Shown here one piece after another: positions 1 to 10,670 of a DNA stretch of 64,000 nt. Source of the DNA: Prosopocoilus inquinatus (Eukaryota > Arthropoda > Insecta > Coleoptera > Lucanidae); assembly GCA_036172665.1 (NCBI GenBank), contig CM069872.1, positions 46,362,101-46,426,100 of the forward strand, written 5' to 3'. Every line of letters begins with the position of its first letter. Position 1 is the first letter of the stretch. The position numbers and the translations under genes were made by a program. The notes beneath the pieces were generated by a model. That model was not told where the DNA came from and ran no database searches. It saw only the letters and a program-made list of their open reading frames with translations.

Positions 1-1830
1 AAGTACGTTTTGAATTAAAGTAATGATATACATACATTTTTCATACGAATGTTATTTATCTTCATCTTCATGAGGATATACACATGTAGGCAGACACTAC
101 TCTAGGAAATGTAATTAATTTTATTCAATTAGTTGATTTTGTTCAGCAACTGCACTCCCGTTCAAAACAAATTACTTCGACGCTTTCCGGTACATAATAT
201 TAGTTTTATGAGCGCTTGCTGATTTTACAAAACTTATTACTTGTATACGCGAGTTGTATTTATGTATAGCATATTAAATTTCGTTTCATTAGAGCGTTAT
301 TAAAATTATTTTGTCTCAAGCTCTACGCTTTTATTGTGCAGCTATGAAAATTTATTTATTACTTCAGCAAATATTATTTATGTTTTAGGTATACGTACAT
401 ACGATAGAATGCAGTTTAATTATGTCTATTCTGTTCATTCTCTCAATAATTAATAATAATAATATTAACAGCAATTTATTGATAAGTAAAGGAATTACAA
501 GACAAGGTACAAAACATTACATTCATAAGTTTACCAATAGCTCAGAATCAGCTTACTTCACAGAGAGCAGCTGCTCTACCTTCTAAGCACTCGAAAAAAA
601 AAATTTAAATAGCAAAAACAATAGTAATAAATTACTATTACTAGCTATAAGTATATATGTAAAAACAAAGAAAAAAACATAGGCAGAAAAACTACTACGC
701 AAAATTATATTCAATCTGAATTATACAAGCTAAAAATCACTTAGATGGAAATAATTCCGTAGCTGATGGACAAGGGATGGCGGTGTTAACGTGTCATACG
801 TGAAATGATGATGTTTAAAATCTTTTACTATTTTTTAATTTTTTATCTTGTCATGATGTTATAGCTCAAGTTGTGTGATAACTGCCGAATAGAAGTGTAA
901 GGAGCATTTTCCTTTATACGTTTTGCAATTTCCATAACCTCAAGAGTAGTTCTCGCCGTTGTTCCGCCGTTATTTTCCTTCAAAAATATCCTTGAATTTC
1001 ACAAACTCACTGTACATACCAATGCAGGTTGTCTTGTGCTCAATAATAATTCAGCCTCAAACTCTTCCGAGCATTTTCGTACTGAGTACTAACTCCCATG
1101 CCTCATTGATTTCTGAACCATTACGAAAATAGCTTTCACCTGTAATATAAACATTTTCTAACGCAAAATAAAGTCCAGAAAATAACTTATTTTTGTATTA
1201 GCTGACGACTGAGGTTTTATAATATTACGGAAACCAGGAGCAGGGTTAGATAGAGTACAATAAAAATGTATTTATTATACAGAAAAAATTAATTAACTTA
1301 GTTTTTATTTATAGGTTTTATCACTAACAACTGACTGTCCATAATGCACGTCCAGTATTTAAAGACATTATGAGACGTGTTTCTTTTGAGAGGGATAAGA
1401 CATCTTATTTTAATCTGATTCGTTAGGATCAAGGCTTTTTCCCCCATCATCTAATCTTTGCACACGGCACGGAACTTCCGTAACTTTGCGTTATGCGAGT
1501 CTCTGTTTGTTCAGGGTCATGTCGCATTATATATTTTATTTACAATTACGTCTCGGAATATAATTTCTAGTTGCTACGTTTTTTTTCTACGATAATACGG
1601 CCCAAATTTATAAATATAAACATCAAGTTTCTTTCATTTTTAATCTGGAAAGTAATAATTAGAATGATAATAATAATAACTTATAATGTAATAATTAGTA
1701 GATACCAAAGCACGCAATAAACACAAAACTGATTAGTCTGTATACATTATCTTTGTCTTTAATAATCATTTATTTCTGTGTTTCATCGTATTAAATATAA
1801 ACGAGTGGGAATTGTCATTGTGACTACTCA

Positions 1831-1848
1831 TTACGCCCTCGGGCGTAA
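1831..1848. repeat. Small GC-rich hairpin
   Basis: TTACGCCC and GGGCGTAA form a perfect 8-bp stem around a two-base TC spacer, standing out in AT-rich surroundings. No promoter, gene or element boundary could be linked to it. Confidence 0.5.
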
Positions 1849-2082
1849 CGCCCCGGTTATACAGGCATAAATAATTGTTGCAAGTCGAATATTTTCAGAA
1901 ATTGAGTTATATTAGTTTAGAAATAGAAAATAATTATTGCTAATCGAAGTAGGTCATTTTGCAATTAGGTTACTGTAACCCATGTAACACATTGGAACGT
2001 TGTTTTGGCTTGCAATAATGAAGTCACGAGTAGTAGAGAAGTAGGTTTTAAAGAGAAATACTCGTAAGACAGTTGGTTAGGT

Positions 2083-2155
2083 AGTTCTAAGTTAGTTCTA
2101 AGTCAGTTCTTAGAGTTCTTTAGGGAGTTCTTAGAGACTTCTTACCAAGTTCTTT
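2083..2155. repeat. Degenerate AGTTCTTA simple repeat
   Basis: Variants of AGTTCTTA/AGTTCTAA recur about eight times in 73 bp with irregular spacing, like a decaying short minisatellite. Nothing suggests coding or regulatory use. Confidence 0.55.
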
Positions 2156-4200
2156 AGCGTTTGGTTTTAGTGTGTGGTTTGTGAACATAACATCATTATG
2201 TGTAAGTAGTTTGTAAGTTCTTTAAATATTTTTAATTTTAAATAATAATACATTTTCCTGTTGTCGCCGTCTGCGCTCAAAGAACCTGCGTGCGTAATTC
2301 CGTTTTCGGTTTGTTCAGCCAACATACGTGTTAAAAATGTGTAAATTAACGGAATTACAAAAGCACTGTATGTAAGCAATATTTTGTTCGTTTATTGTTC
2401 AATGTTCTTCTCGTTTTTATGATTAATTCAAGGTCAGTTTTGAGCTGAAGCAATTATAAAAATTGAGATCATAACGCCAGGCTAGGTGTAACATTAAATA
2501 ATTAATAATATAAAAGTGAAAAATAAAATAATTATACACCTTACTAAATTGGAGTGTTACATATTACACTTTCAAAGGTCTCCAATGGCAACGGTTGCAT
2601 CTCTACTTTATCTTTTTTCGGAAAAGTAACGTATTAAGGTTTTTCCCTCCATGTTCAACGGCGTGGCACGAGCAGACAGGGGCTACAAATCGCAGTATCG
2701 TGACCGCAATCTACCGGGCCGAGGTAGTTACATCTGCTATTTGCCCTATATGGAACCGTTTAAACATTTGTATTCCCGAAGAGTGAAAGAAAATTGCCGC
2801 CAGATTTGCAGCAACTATTTTCCATTACCGAGCATTACAAACATTAAATTATAAGACGCATTATTTAATTAATTTCCTAAGAAGGCGATTCTAATTAGAT
2901 CATTCAATGTTTCTTTTTTTAATTTTTGTTAATAGTCTATGAAAATTCTGATTTTTCTTCAAAATTTAATGCAAAATTCGAATGGTTTAAATAGATTTAC
3001 CTGCGCTGCTCGTGATTTGCGATCGATATTATCACTTGTTTATTCGTACGTTGTGATAACCAGGATATGCAAGGGGCGGTGCAGAAGTAAGCAATTTCCT
3101 ATTTCCTCACGTACAACCCGCTCGTAAAACAAACAATAACTAATCTAGTAAGCTGCGCTTGAAGGTAGGCAGTTCGAAATATACAAATATATGTTACGTT
3201 CAAAATTGGGAGCGCATATAAACTTTAGGGAAGATAATATTGAACGGCACAGCGCCTCGTTAGTAAGAAACAATTTCATAACTTAAACAAACAAACCGAA
3301 GGGAATGCAGGAGCAAAAGTAATCAAGTTCTCTGAAATTATTTGTGAAATAAATATTTTAGACTTTCATTTTGGGGATGATGGCTAAGGGAAAATATTAT
3401 TTGGGCAGATGCATAAGAGAAACACGAAAATAAAAAAGAACTTTTGTAATTAGTAGGAGCAATAAATAAATATGTGAGTTATCTTTTCGAAACAGTATCA
3501 GATATGGTAGCCACTTTCTCCATCACAGGCGCTGATTTAACTGATGATCGACTTCTTTAAAGGTCAAATTTATTTCATGAAACTCAACGTACGGAAATCG
3601 AAAAATCTCGATATCTACTACAGGAAACTTTTCCCATTCCAAATTTTAAGATCATCTGCAGAATTGAATTGTTTTCTTAAAATCGATGATAATCTGAATT
3701 GAATCGTTTTCTTGAATTTCACTCCGATCGGTGATGACTATTAGATGGGTCGCAGTTTTATGCAAGCAACATGTCACTTTGTTACAATTGTTACAGTTGC
3801 TTTTGCAGCCTCGTTAATTTCACCCACGATAGATCACGCACTCGGTCTCGTGCAACCCATAGCATCTATCACTTCTGTACTCTAGGGATCGCACATTCCT
3901 AACTCGCAGACATGCGTTGGTCATCCCGAGAATATTTTCCTACTTTGCGATTGGCTGATTTCGGACGTGGTACCCTCGTTTTCGTGCCAAACGACGGCTA
4001 TTTCGGCCTCCTGGTATTGCATTGTTGACATCGTATGTGTCTCGTTATTGTTTTGTGTCCTCTGTTGGGGGTAATTTGTTCGATGAGATGTAACTCAAAT
4101 ACGATTTTGGAAACCACTCTTGTGACACCAGTGTATTTTGTGCATTATTAAAAAGCCCGGAAGTTATACATAGGTAAGCCAGCAACCGTGCTCTGTAATT

Positions 4201-4297
4201 ATTCAGTCATTGTTAATATCTTCGTTTTCTTACTCTCTCTTAGGCAAGCATGTTGATTCAGTCATTGCTAATATCATAGTTTTTTTTTACTCTCGCT
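4201..4297 (+). repeat. Two-copy direct duplication (~55 bp period)
   Basis: Copy one (about 4201-4240) and copy two (about 4256-4297) share TTCAGTCATTG(T/C)TAATATC followed by a T-rich stretch ending in TACTCTC. The copies have diverged, so the duplication is not recent. Confidence 0.6.
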
Positions 4298-4617
4298 CAA
4301 GTTTTTATCGTAGATTGCTCTTTTATCGCTGACTGCGTTTATCACCGTCTCTTTTGTTGCCGATGTCAGATCTAACGTCGAGAATTATCAAACAAGTGTT
4401 TGGGTATCGAGCAAGAGGTCATCATTTCAAGCGTCTCAACATGGGTACGGCGAGCAAGAAACAACACCTCACCGTGCGTAAGTGTATTAAATTTATTTCG
4501 GGGTGATGTCATAGACGCCCTCGTAGAGTGACGTCATAGTATAACAACATGCAGGAGGCGTCCGGAAAGTGTGTACCCGATTATTTGCTAATTAACGAGG
4601 GTTAATTTAATTTCAAG

Positions 4618-5559
4618 TTTACTTTCTTACTTACTAAATCTTTCTACCGTGACGTGTAAGACTGTGGGGCTGAGTTGATTAATTTTTTCCATTCCATTCT
4701 ATGTTGTGCTAGGTTCTTTATGTCTCTCCAATGTATATCCCTTTCTTGAGCGGTCTTCTTCACTTCCACTTGCCATGATTTTCTAGGTCTTCCTCTTCGA
4801 TTGGTTCCCTGTATTCGAACTTCAAACCTTTCTTCTGTCATCCTATGTATATATCCTAACCATCCCAATTGCCTGGCTTGATTTCTTGTCTCTACCGGTA
4901 TTATTTGGAACTTATTCCTGAATATTTCATTCCTGAGTCTTTTCTTGTTTTCCCATCTATTTTCCTCAGGAATCTCATCTCTGTTGCGTTTATTCTACTC
5001 TTGTCCTTAGTCGTGAGAGTCCATGTTTCACTACCATGTATTAGTTTGGGAATTACCAGTGTTTTTTTCCAAAAATGCAGTTCTTAACCCGTTACACATT
5101 CTTCCTACTGTAGCTGTTTTATTGTTTATTTCTTTTTTCATGTTTCCATTGCGCTGTATTACTGATCCTAGGTATTTAAATTCCTCGACTTGTTCTATTT
5201 CCTGTCAGGTTTATTCTGATGTCGTGTGTGTGTTATTCCCTTGTCCTATTATCCTCGCTCTCGTCTTGTCTATGTTCGTTCACATGTTTACCTTATTTAT
5301 TTGCTTGATTAGTTTATTTAAATGGTATTGTAGGTCTTTTTCTGAATCTGCCACCACCGCCACGTCATCCACAAAAAGGAGCACTGCTACTTCTATTATT
5401 TGCATTTTTCAATATCCCAGTACCATCGGTCTCATATCTTGTTTGGTCTTTTTAATTGCTTCATCTATCGCTATTGTGAATAGCAGAGGGCTCAGTTCAC
5501 ACCCTTGTTTGGGGCCGTTTGATGTTTCAAAGTCTCTTGACTCTTGACTTGTGTCGTAC
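4618..5559 (-). pseudogene. 5'-truncated LINE: reverse transcriptase palm and C-terminal fragment
   Basis: Read on the minus strand, 5520-5340 encodes the RT signature GPKQGCELSPLLF and, shortly after, LLFVDDVAVVADS, where FVDD replaces the usual FADD/YADD catalytic box. The frame is then broken by stops and frameshifts. From about 4868 down to 4644 it reads cleanly through a C-terminal domain with GYIHRMTEERFE and RRGRPRKSW, ending in a stop at 4644. A very short 3' UTR and a small AAGT-type tandem tail follow. The insertion is flanked by a 9-bp target duplication, AATTTCAAG, at 4609-4617 and 5560-5568. The endonuclease and N-terminal RT are missing, as in normal 5' truncation during target-primed insertion. 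The short UTR and repeat tail suggest an RTE-like clade, but that is inference. Not functional. Confidence 0.85.
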
Positions 5560-5568
5560 AATTTCAAG

Positions 5569-7564
5569 CATATTAGCTATTAATATTGATATCACTGTTA
5601 ATCGAGGCACTCTAATTGCTATTTAAATGTTTATTACAGTTTAACTGAATATCTATCACATTTTACGTGTTTCTGTAGCAAGAAATTGCCAATATTTTAG
5701 TGTTTTGGTTGAAATTATGCGGTTCACCACCTTTTCGCGTAATAATAGAAATGACACGTTATCGAACCGATCCGTTCGTAGAGAAACGAGGTCTAGATTG
5801 ACAAGAATTCCCGTGGGACAATTATCACTCGCGCCTTAAACAAATTATCGTCGAATATCGACCCATGACCCGTATCACCTCTCGAGCTAAGGAATTCCGC
5901 GAATAACTACGCACTTTTCTTACTCATTTCTATTCGCGTCGTAATTTTACTAACGTTTCCAGGTAAGTGAAAGGAATAGGTAGCACAATTTGAATGTTTT
6001 TGCAGTTTATTAAATATTTATTGCTGTAGTTAGGGTAGTTTTGGCATTTAAGCACTGTTTGACATACTTCTTGATAAGTAAGTTAAGAAACATTGTCAGT
6101 GATTTCGCAAAATCATTTTTAATATAGCATTTATATTATTTTTGGGTCAATCTCATATCGTAGTTAATAAACCTACCTACAAATTGATGAACTATATGAC
6201 GTGTTTCATCCGGAAGTTCCTTTTTACTGTTAGCGTTATGTGGTTCTAAAATGAGGTTATCATAATTCATTTCCGGGAAAATATTTTTAAAGAATTTCCC
6301 AAAGTTCAAAGGTGGGTGAACTTGACTTAAACCTTTCCGGTAATGCGGGCGTAAAGGCATCATATGTCATAGAGACTCGTAAAGAAAGGAGTTCCAACAC
6401 TATTCTCGTCCTGGCCTTCCACTTTATGGCATATATAAAGTTTCCGCTTTGTAGTTTGACACGTGATTACTACGGGATATTTTGTATCAGAAAGATCTTA
6501 CATTTTATGCCGTCGTAATAAAACGTAAGATTCTTATAAAATATGCAAGCGTGAATAAGGTTTTTCTTCGCGTGCACCGTTCACTCGTCAAAGCTGTAAA
6601 ATGCAAAGTTGCCGCAGTTTCTAATAAGTTTTCTTCATAAATACGTGGCAAGTGAGTCAAATGCATGTCGGATTTTATTTAAATCTTCAAGTCAAGTCAC
6701 TTCAACAAAGTAGAGTATATTTTATTTACATTATCAGCATAGGAAGAAAGCGATGGGTTTTCATAAGTTGGGGAACAGAACTTCGAAATTTATTTCTGTT
6801 TGTAATTTTACTGAATACAAATGATCATTGGTATACGTGATAGCATTTCGTGTAGGATAATGCATGCGTACTTGCATGAACAGTTTATATAAAGTGGTGG
6901 TGTTATTAATTTGATCACATATTCAACACCGCGAGCATTACCATATGTGTAAGAACAACTTTCTGAAATGCAGACTGAATTATAAATTCCCTCTCATCCT
7001 CTCCTAAAACATTCATGACGTATTAAACTGAAAGCAAATATTAATTACAGTACAAAACTAAGGCTTAACAATACCCATTATTAATACCTATAAATACACA
7101 CACCGGGTGGTTTTTAAAAGGCCTCCCCGAAACAAATGCGCAAAGTTATCCGGAATTAAATAACTCGTTATCAAAATAATCATCGGAGACGAGGGTCCCG
7201 ACAATGGAATGGAAATTTTGTTAAAACAATAATGAAACATGGTTATTAACGCTTCCTCTAAGGCTGCGTCGTTAAAAAAGGGTCATGCCGGGCATGTCGT
7301 TGGCGAGAAGGTAGAAAGGGCGGAACGTGAAAATTATTGTCCGTGTTTCAAATTAGTTGCGACCAATTTATCCCATACTAACGTTATAGTTAACAATGAG
7401 ACCTTTAAGTAACACCATAAAAAAGCTTCTTTTCATCCTTTAATGAAAGCTTTCTCGATCGCATATTACAGAAAAAAAAAACTCACATTTAATTAACATG
7501 TTTTCTAAACTAAACGAATTATGGACAGATTTATAATAAATTAATCGAAAATAATTTTTAAAAC
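5569..7564. other. No recognisable gene or element
   Basis: AT-rich sequence without coding signatures, RNA genes or clear terminal repeats. Short open frames around 6.1-6.8 kb have no recognisable motifs. Confidence 0.55.
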
Positions 7565-7765
7565 GTTATCCTTGTACAGATAAAATAGCGACATCTTACT
7601 ATCGCTTTTTGACCTGACATTGCAGTAGGGTAGACAAATTGAAGCGGGATTTGCTCCTAATAAGTTCCCCATGCAAGGCGGCCATGCTTGCTGTCAAAGC
7701 ATAATGAAAGATTTTAGAAAAATTTTGTGCAAATCGTTTTTGATTGCAGCGAGAACCTCGAGCAG

Positions 7766-7812
7766 CCTCTGGACAGCTGTTTCAGCCCTGCTTGGGGCTT
7801 CTTCAGCAGAGA
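7766..7812 (-). ncRNA. Type I hammerhead ribozyme, element A copy 1
   Basis: On the minus strand: stem I (TCTCTG with CAGAGG), core CTGAAGA matching CUGANGA, helix II AGCCC/GGGCT closing a CAAGCA loop, core GAAA, then the self-complementary helix III ACAGCTGT ending in the GUC cleavage triplet. Helix III is too short for a stable hairpin alone, so cleavage would probably involve pairing of two ribozymes. All invariant core bases are present. Confidence 0.82.
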
Positions 7813-8143
7813 CGTAGCTCGACATTCCCGCTGCAAACAAAAACGACTTGCCCAATTTATTCGCATTTGCGATGTAAGAGTGATGAACAGATAAAATAGC
7901 GACATCTTACTATCGCTTTTTGACCTGACATTGCAGTAGGGTAGACAAATTGAAGCGGGATTTGCTCCTAATAAGTTCCCCATGCAAGGCGGCCATGCTT
8001 GCTGTCAAAGCATAATGAAAGATTTTAGAAAAATTTTGTGCAATAGTAAGATGTCGCTATTTTATCTGTTCATCACTCTTACATCGCAAATGCGAATAAA
8101 TTGGGCAAGTCGTTTTTGTTTGCAGCGGGAATGTCGAGCTACG

Positions 8144-8190
8144 TCTCTGCTGAAGAAGCCCCAAGCAGGGCTGAAACAGCTGTCCAGAGG
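8144..8190 (+). ncRNA. Type I hammerhead ribozyme, element A copy 2
   Basis: Same fold as the minus-strand copy. Stem I is 8144-8149 with 8185-8190, core CTGAAGA 8150-8156, helix II AGCCC/GGGCT, core GAAA 8173-8176, palindromic helix III, predicted cleavage after C8184. It lies 311 bp upstream of the next copy, so tandem transcripts would release unit-length RNA. Confidence 0.83.
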
Positions 8191-8454
8191 CTGCTCGAGG
8201 TTCTCGCTGCAATCAAAAACGATTTGCACAAAATTTTTCTAAAATCTTTCATTATGCTTTGACAGCAAGCATGGCCGCCTTGCATGGGGAACTTATTAGG
8301 AGCAAATCCCGCTTCAATTTGTCTACCCTACTGCAATGTCAGGTCAAAAAGCGATAGTAAGATGTCGCTATTTTATCTGTTCATCACTCTTACATCGCAA
8401 ATGCGAATAAATTGGGCAAGTCGTTTTTGTTTGCAGCGGGAATGTCGAGCTACG

Positions 8455-8501
8455 TCTCTGCTGAAGAAGCCCCAAGCAGGGCTGAAACAGCTGTCCAGAG
8501 G
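8455..8501 (+). ncRNA. Type I hammerhead ribozyme, element A copy 3
   Basis: Identical in the core to the copy one unit upstream: stem I TCTCTG/CAGAGG, CTGAAGA, AGCCC/GGGCT, GAAA, ACAGCTGT and cleavage after C8495. The element ends 61 nt downstream of this cleavage point at 8556. Confidence 0.83.
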
Positions 8502-8570
8502 CTGCTCGAGGTTCTCGCTGCAATCAAAAACGGTTTGCACAAAATTTTTCTAAAAAGTTATCCTTGTAGT

Positions 8571-8868
8571 AATCAAAACAGATAACCGCCCGTATGTTGT
8601 ATCCATTTACGTTAAACATAACATGACGATATCGACGAGTTTACGTTCAAATCCTATTTCAAAAAACAATAACAGCACGTTATGTTAACGTAGATGGATA
8701 CAGCATAATAGCAAATAATGCCAATTTTGTATCGAGTACGTTAAATTTAACTGACTGTTGCTATGGTAACAACCAATCACAAACCTTTATGAATGATTGT
8801 TACCGTAGCAACAGTTCGTTAAAATTAACGTACTCGAAACAGAGTAGGCCTTATTATCTGTTTTGATT
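8571..8868. mobile_element. Foldback MITE with nested hairpins
   Basis: Terminal repeats AATCAAAACAGATAA (8571-8585) and its complement (8854-8868) bound a ~300-bp non-coding element. Inside are two further inverted repeats: about 8594-8623 with 8679-8706, and about 8730-8773 with 8798-8842; the latter contains GTACGTTAAATTTAAC. It begins 2 bp after the target duplication of element A. Superfamily unknown. Confidence 0.65.
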
Positions 8869-8873
8869 TATTA

Positions 8874-9075
8874 TACATTTATTATACAAAGTGATGCTTT
8901 CATTATTTATTATCATTGAGAATTACCTTTTCACTTATTAATTACATCTATTAGTCCGTTAAATTTAACATACTCGATACAGAATAGGCCCTAACGACTA
9001 ATATTAATTAATAATTGAAGATGTATTTCTCAATGATAATAAATAATGAAAGCATCACTTTGTATAATAAATGTA
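8874..9075. repeat. Palindrome with perfect 49-bp arms
   Basis: 8874-8922 and 9027-9075 are perfect reverse complements, separated by ~104 bp. The loop contains GTTAAATTTAACATACTCGA, a relative of a sequence inside the neighbouring MITE, so the two are probably related insertions, one nested against the other. No coding potential. Confidence 0.75.
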
Positions 9076-9711
9076 CGTGCACATTCAGTCAGAATCCGAA
9101 GATAGATGAAGGGGTGTGCTGTTTTACGTTTTCTTGTCTGAATAATTTAGTAGACGTTTACTTAAAAGGATGCGCTTACACGACTGCTTTTTACAGAATG
9201 TTTGTGTTCAGTCTCAGTCTGCGTCGTGTAAAAGGATTAATGTCGTTCGTTTGAATCCCAACTGCGAGCAGAGCGAGAAGACCCAGTTAAAGAACTTAAA
9301 ACGGAATATAGGGATCATTAAGGATATTATGTTTCTTAGCGTGTGTCTTCGTGGATTCACTTACGGGTACAAACGTTAAGTAACTCGCGGTGGTTTGCGA
9401 TTTGGTGTTTTGTTTCAGACGACTCCTGATCGTTACTAATTAGAAAGGCTTCCAATTACGATAACAATTACTCTGGGTTGTTTTCGCAATTGTTAATGCG
9501 TAAATCTGGACAGACTAAAAATTTCCAGATTCCAGTATTATTTGAGCGTTAAAACCTTGGAATTACAACTTTCCCTCGATAAACGAAATTTATCTGACGT
9601 TCAACAAAATCTCAAAGTGAATTATATTTATAATACATTCAAAATCGTAAGTAAAATCATTCAGTGCAATAAAAATTCAAATTCGCAAGTAAAATAACAT
9701 GTAGCAATATG
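9076..9711. other. No recognisable feature
   Basis: Mixed sequence between the palindrome and the hAT-like element. Open frames at 9.0-9.4 kb overlap the palindrome arm and show no protein-family motif. Confidence 0.5.
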
Positions 9712-10079
9712 TACGTATGCAGTACCGTAGCTAGGGTCTGGCAAGAGGGGCCTGTGTCAGGGAGGGACGCAGATCCGAAAGGGCGCAACAATCAGCAAGA
9801 GAGCTGTTTTTAATATTGAGTAGATTTTTGACAAATAATAAAAATGTAACACAGGAAAAAAATTCTAATTCTAATTTTTGTACGCAAATTTAAAATAAAT
9901 AAAATCGTTTTTTCTCAACATCTTCAAAATGAAAAGGAATAAGTTAAATTAATGTTTATAGTATTAATTAGTATCAAAAGACGGCACATTTCTTCCTAAT
10001 TTACCCAACCCCGTGTCTCTTAAGATACGTGAAATTCCCATGCTTAAACTTCAAAAACGAGCACCCGGTATATAATGCT

Positions 10080-10405
10080 GCAGTGTGACCATAGATATAC
10101 AAGAAGAAAAACTTTCTTATTACTGATTTCTCAGAAAATTTTATTCTTTATAATAATTTTTGCCGTGTTTAAAAATCTTAATTCTCATCTTACTTTTCTT
10201 AAAACTAGTCATTTACCATTAACATTCACAAATTCACAGTAGTAGTAGTTTCACAGGGTTAAGTAGACACAAAAACCGATCTGACGTATTTGCCATTTCC
10301 GTTAATTCAGAAGCAAGCGAGGATTAATTACTAAACGGCGTTCCGATATTTAAAAATTTCTGGTCGCTTATATCTCTTGTATCACATATGCGTGGACACA
10401 CTGTA
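10080..10405. mobile_element. MITE nested in hAT-like element, copy 1
   Basis: The left end reads GCAGTGTGACCATAGATATAC and the right end, in inverted sense, TACAGTGTGTCCACGCATATG. Next to the left end is ACTTTCTTATTACTGATTTC, shared with the second copy ~420 bp downstream. CAGTGTGTCC-type ends resemble mariner/Tc1 relatives, but no transposase is present. The middle is longer than in copy 2. Confidence 0.55.
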
Positions 10406-10497
10406 TATTTATATTTTTAAATGAAGTTATTTCAGATGTTAGAATGAAAAAAAGTAGAAATAAATAATTCACTGCATTAATAATGGCGTAATATATG

Positions 10498-10670
10498 TAC
10501 AGTGTTCCACAGATATGTGATACAAAAGGGAAAACTTTTTTATTACTGATTTCTCAGAACATTTTATTCTTTATAATAATTTTTGCCGTATATGAAAATC
10601 ACCACATCTGAGAAGTCTGTAACAAAAAAAGTTTTTCCTCTTGTACCACCTATCCGTGGACGCACTGTGT
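10498..10670. mobile_element. MITE nested in hAT-like element, copy 2
   Basis: A ~173-bp element with ends TACAGTGTTCCACAGATATG and, inverted, ACAGTGCGTCCACGGATAGG. Both ends continue into a shared AAAACTTTTTT...ACTGATTTCTCAG-like stretch, so nearly the whole element folds on itself. Same family as the copy just upstream and the single end at 24.7 kb. Confidence 0.65.

Larger units (their letters stand above)
1..4608. other. AT-rich DNA without recognisable gene
   Basis: No coding region resembling a known protein was seen on either strand; open frames here are short and have no family motifs. The stretch holds many A and T runs, a small GC hairpin, an AGTTCTTA-type simple repeat and a short direct duplication, listed separately. 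From about 3.8 kb the base composition becomes somewhat richer in CpG, but no gene could be tied to that. Confidence 0.6.
7577..8556. mobile_element. Retrozyme-like element A: hammerhead repeat inverted dimer
   Basis: A non-coding element of 980 bp between perfect 12-bp target duplications GTTATCCTTGTA (7565-7576 and 8557-8568). The left part (7577 to about 8043) is in minus orientation and holds one full unit plus a partial one. The right part (about 8043-8556) is in plus orientation with two units. The period is 311 bp, measured between the two plus-strand ribozymes. Each full unit carries one hammerhead motif. The plus arm ends in TTTTTCTAAAA; the minus arm ends in TTTTATCTG. No protein is encoded: open frames crossing the unit are broken by the inversion and show no motifs. 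Animal retrozymes are known as small hammerhead repeats that give circular RNAs; this assignment rests on structure and the ribozyme fold. A conventional MITE is the alternative. Confidence 0.75.

Noticed and set aside
5023..5547. Long plus-strand open frame of 174 codons
   Set aside because: It is antisense to the LINE reverse transcriptase, whose GCELSPLLF and FVDD motifs read on the minus strand.
7714..8553. Repeated ~89-codon open frames across element A
   Set aside because: They recur because the underlying non-coding units repeat, occur on both strands through the inversion, cross the ribozyme, and have no protein-family motif.
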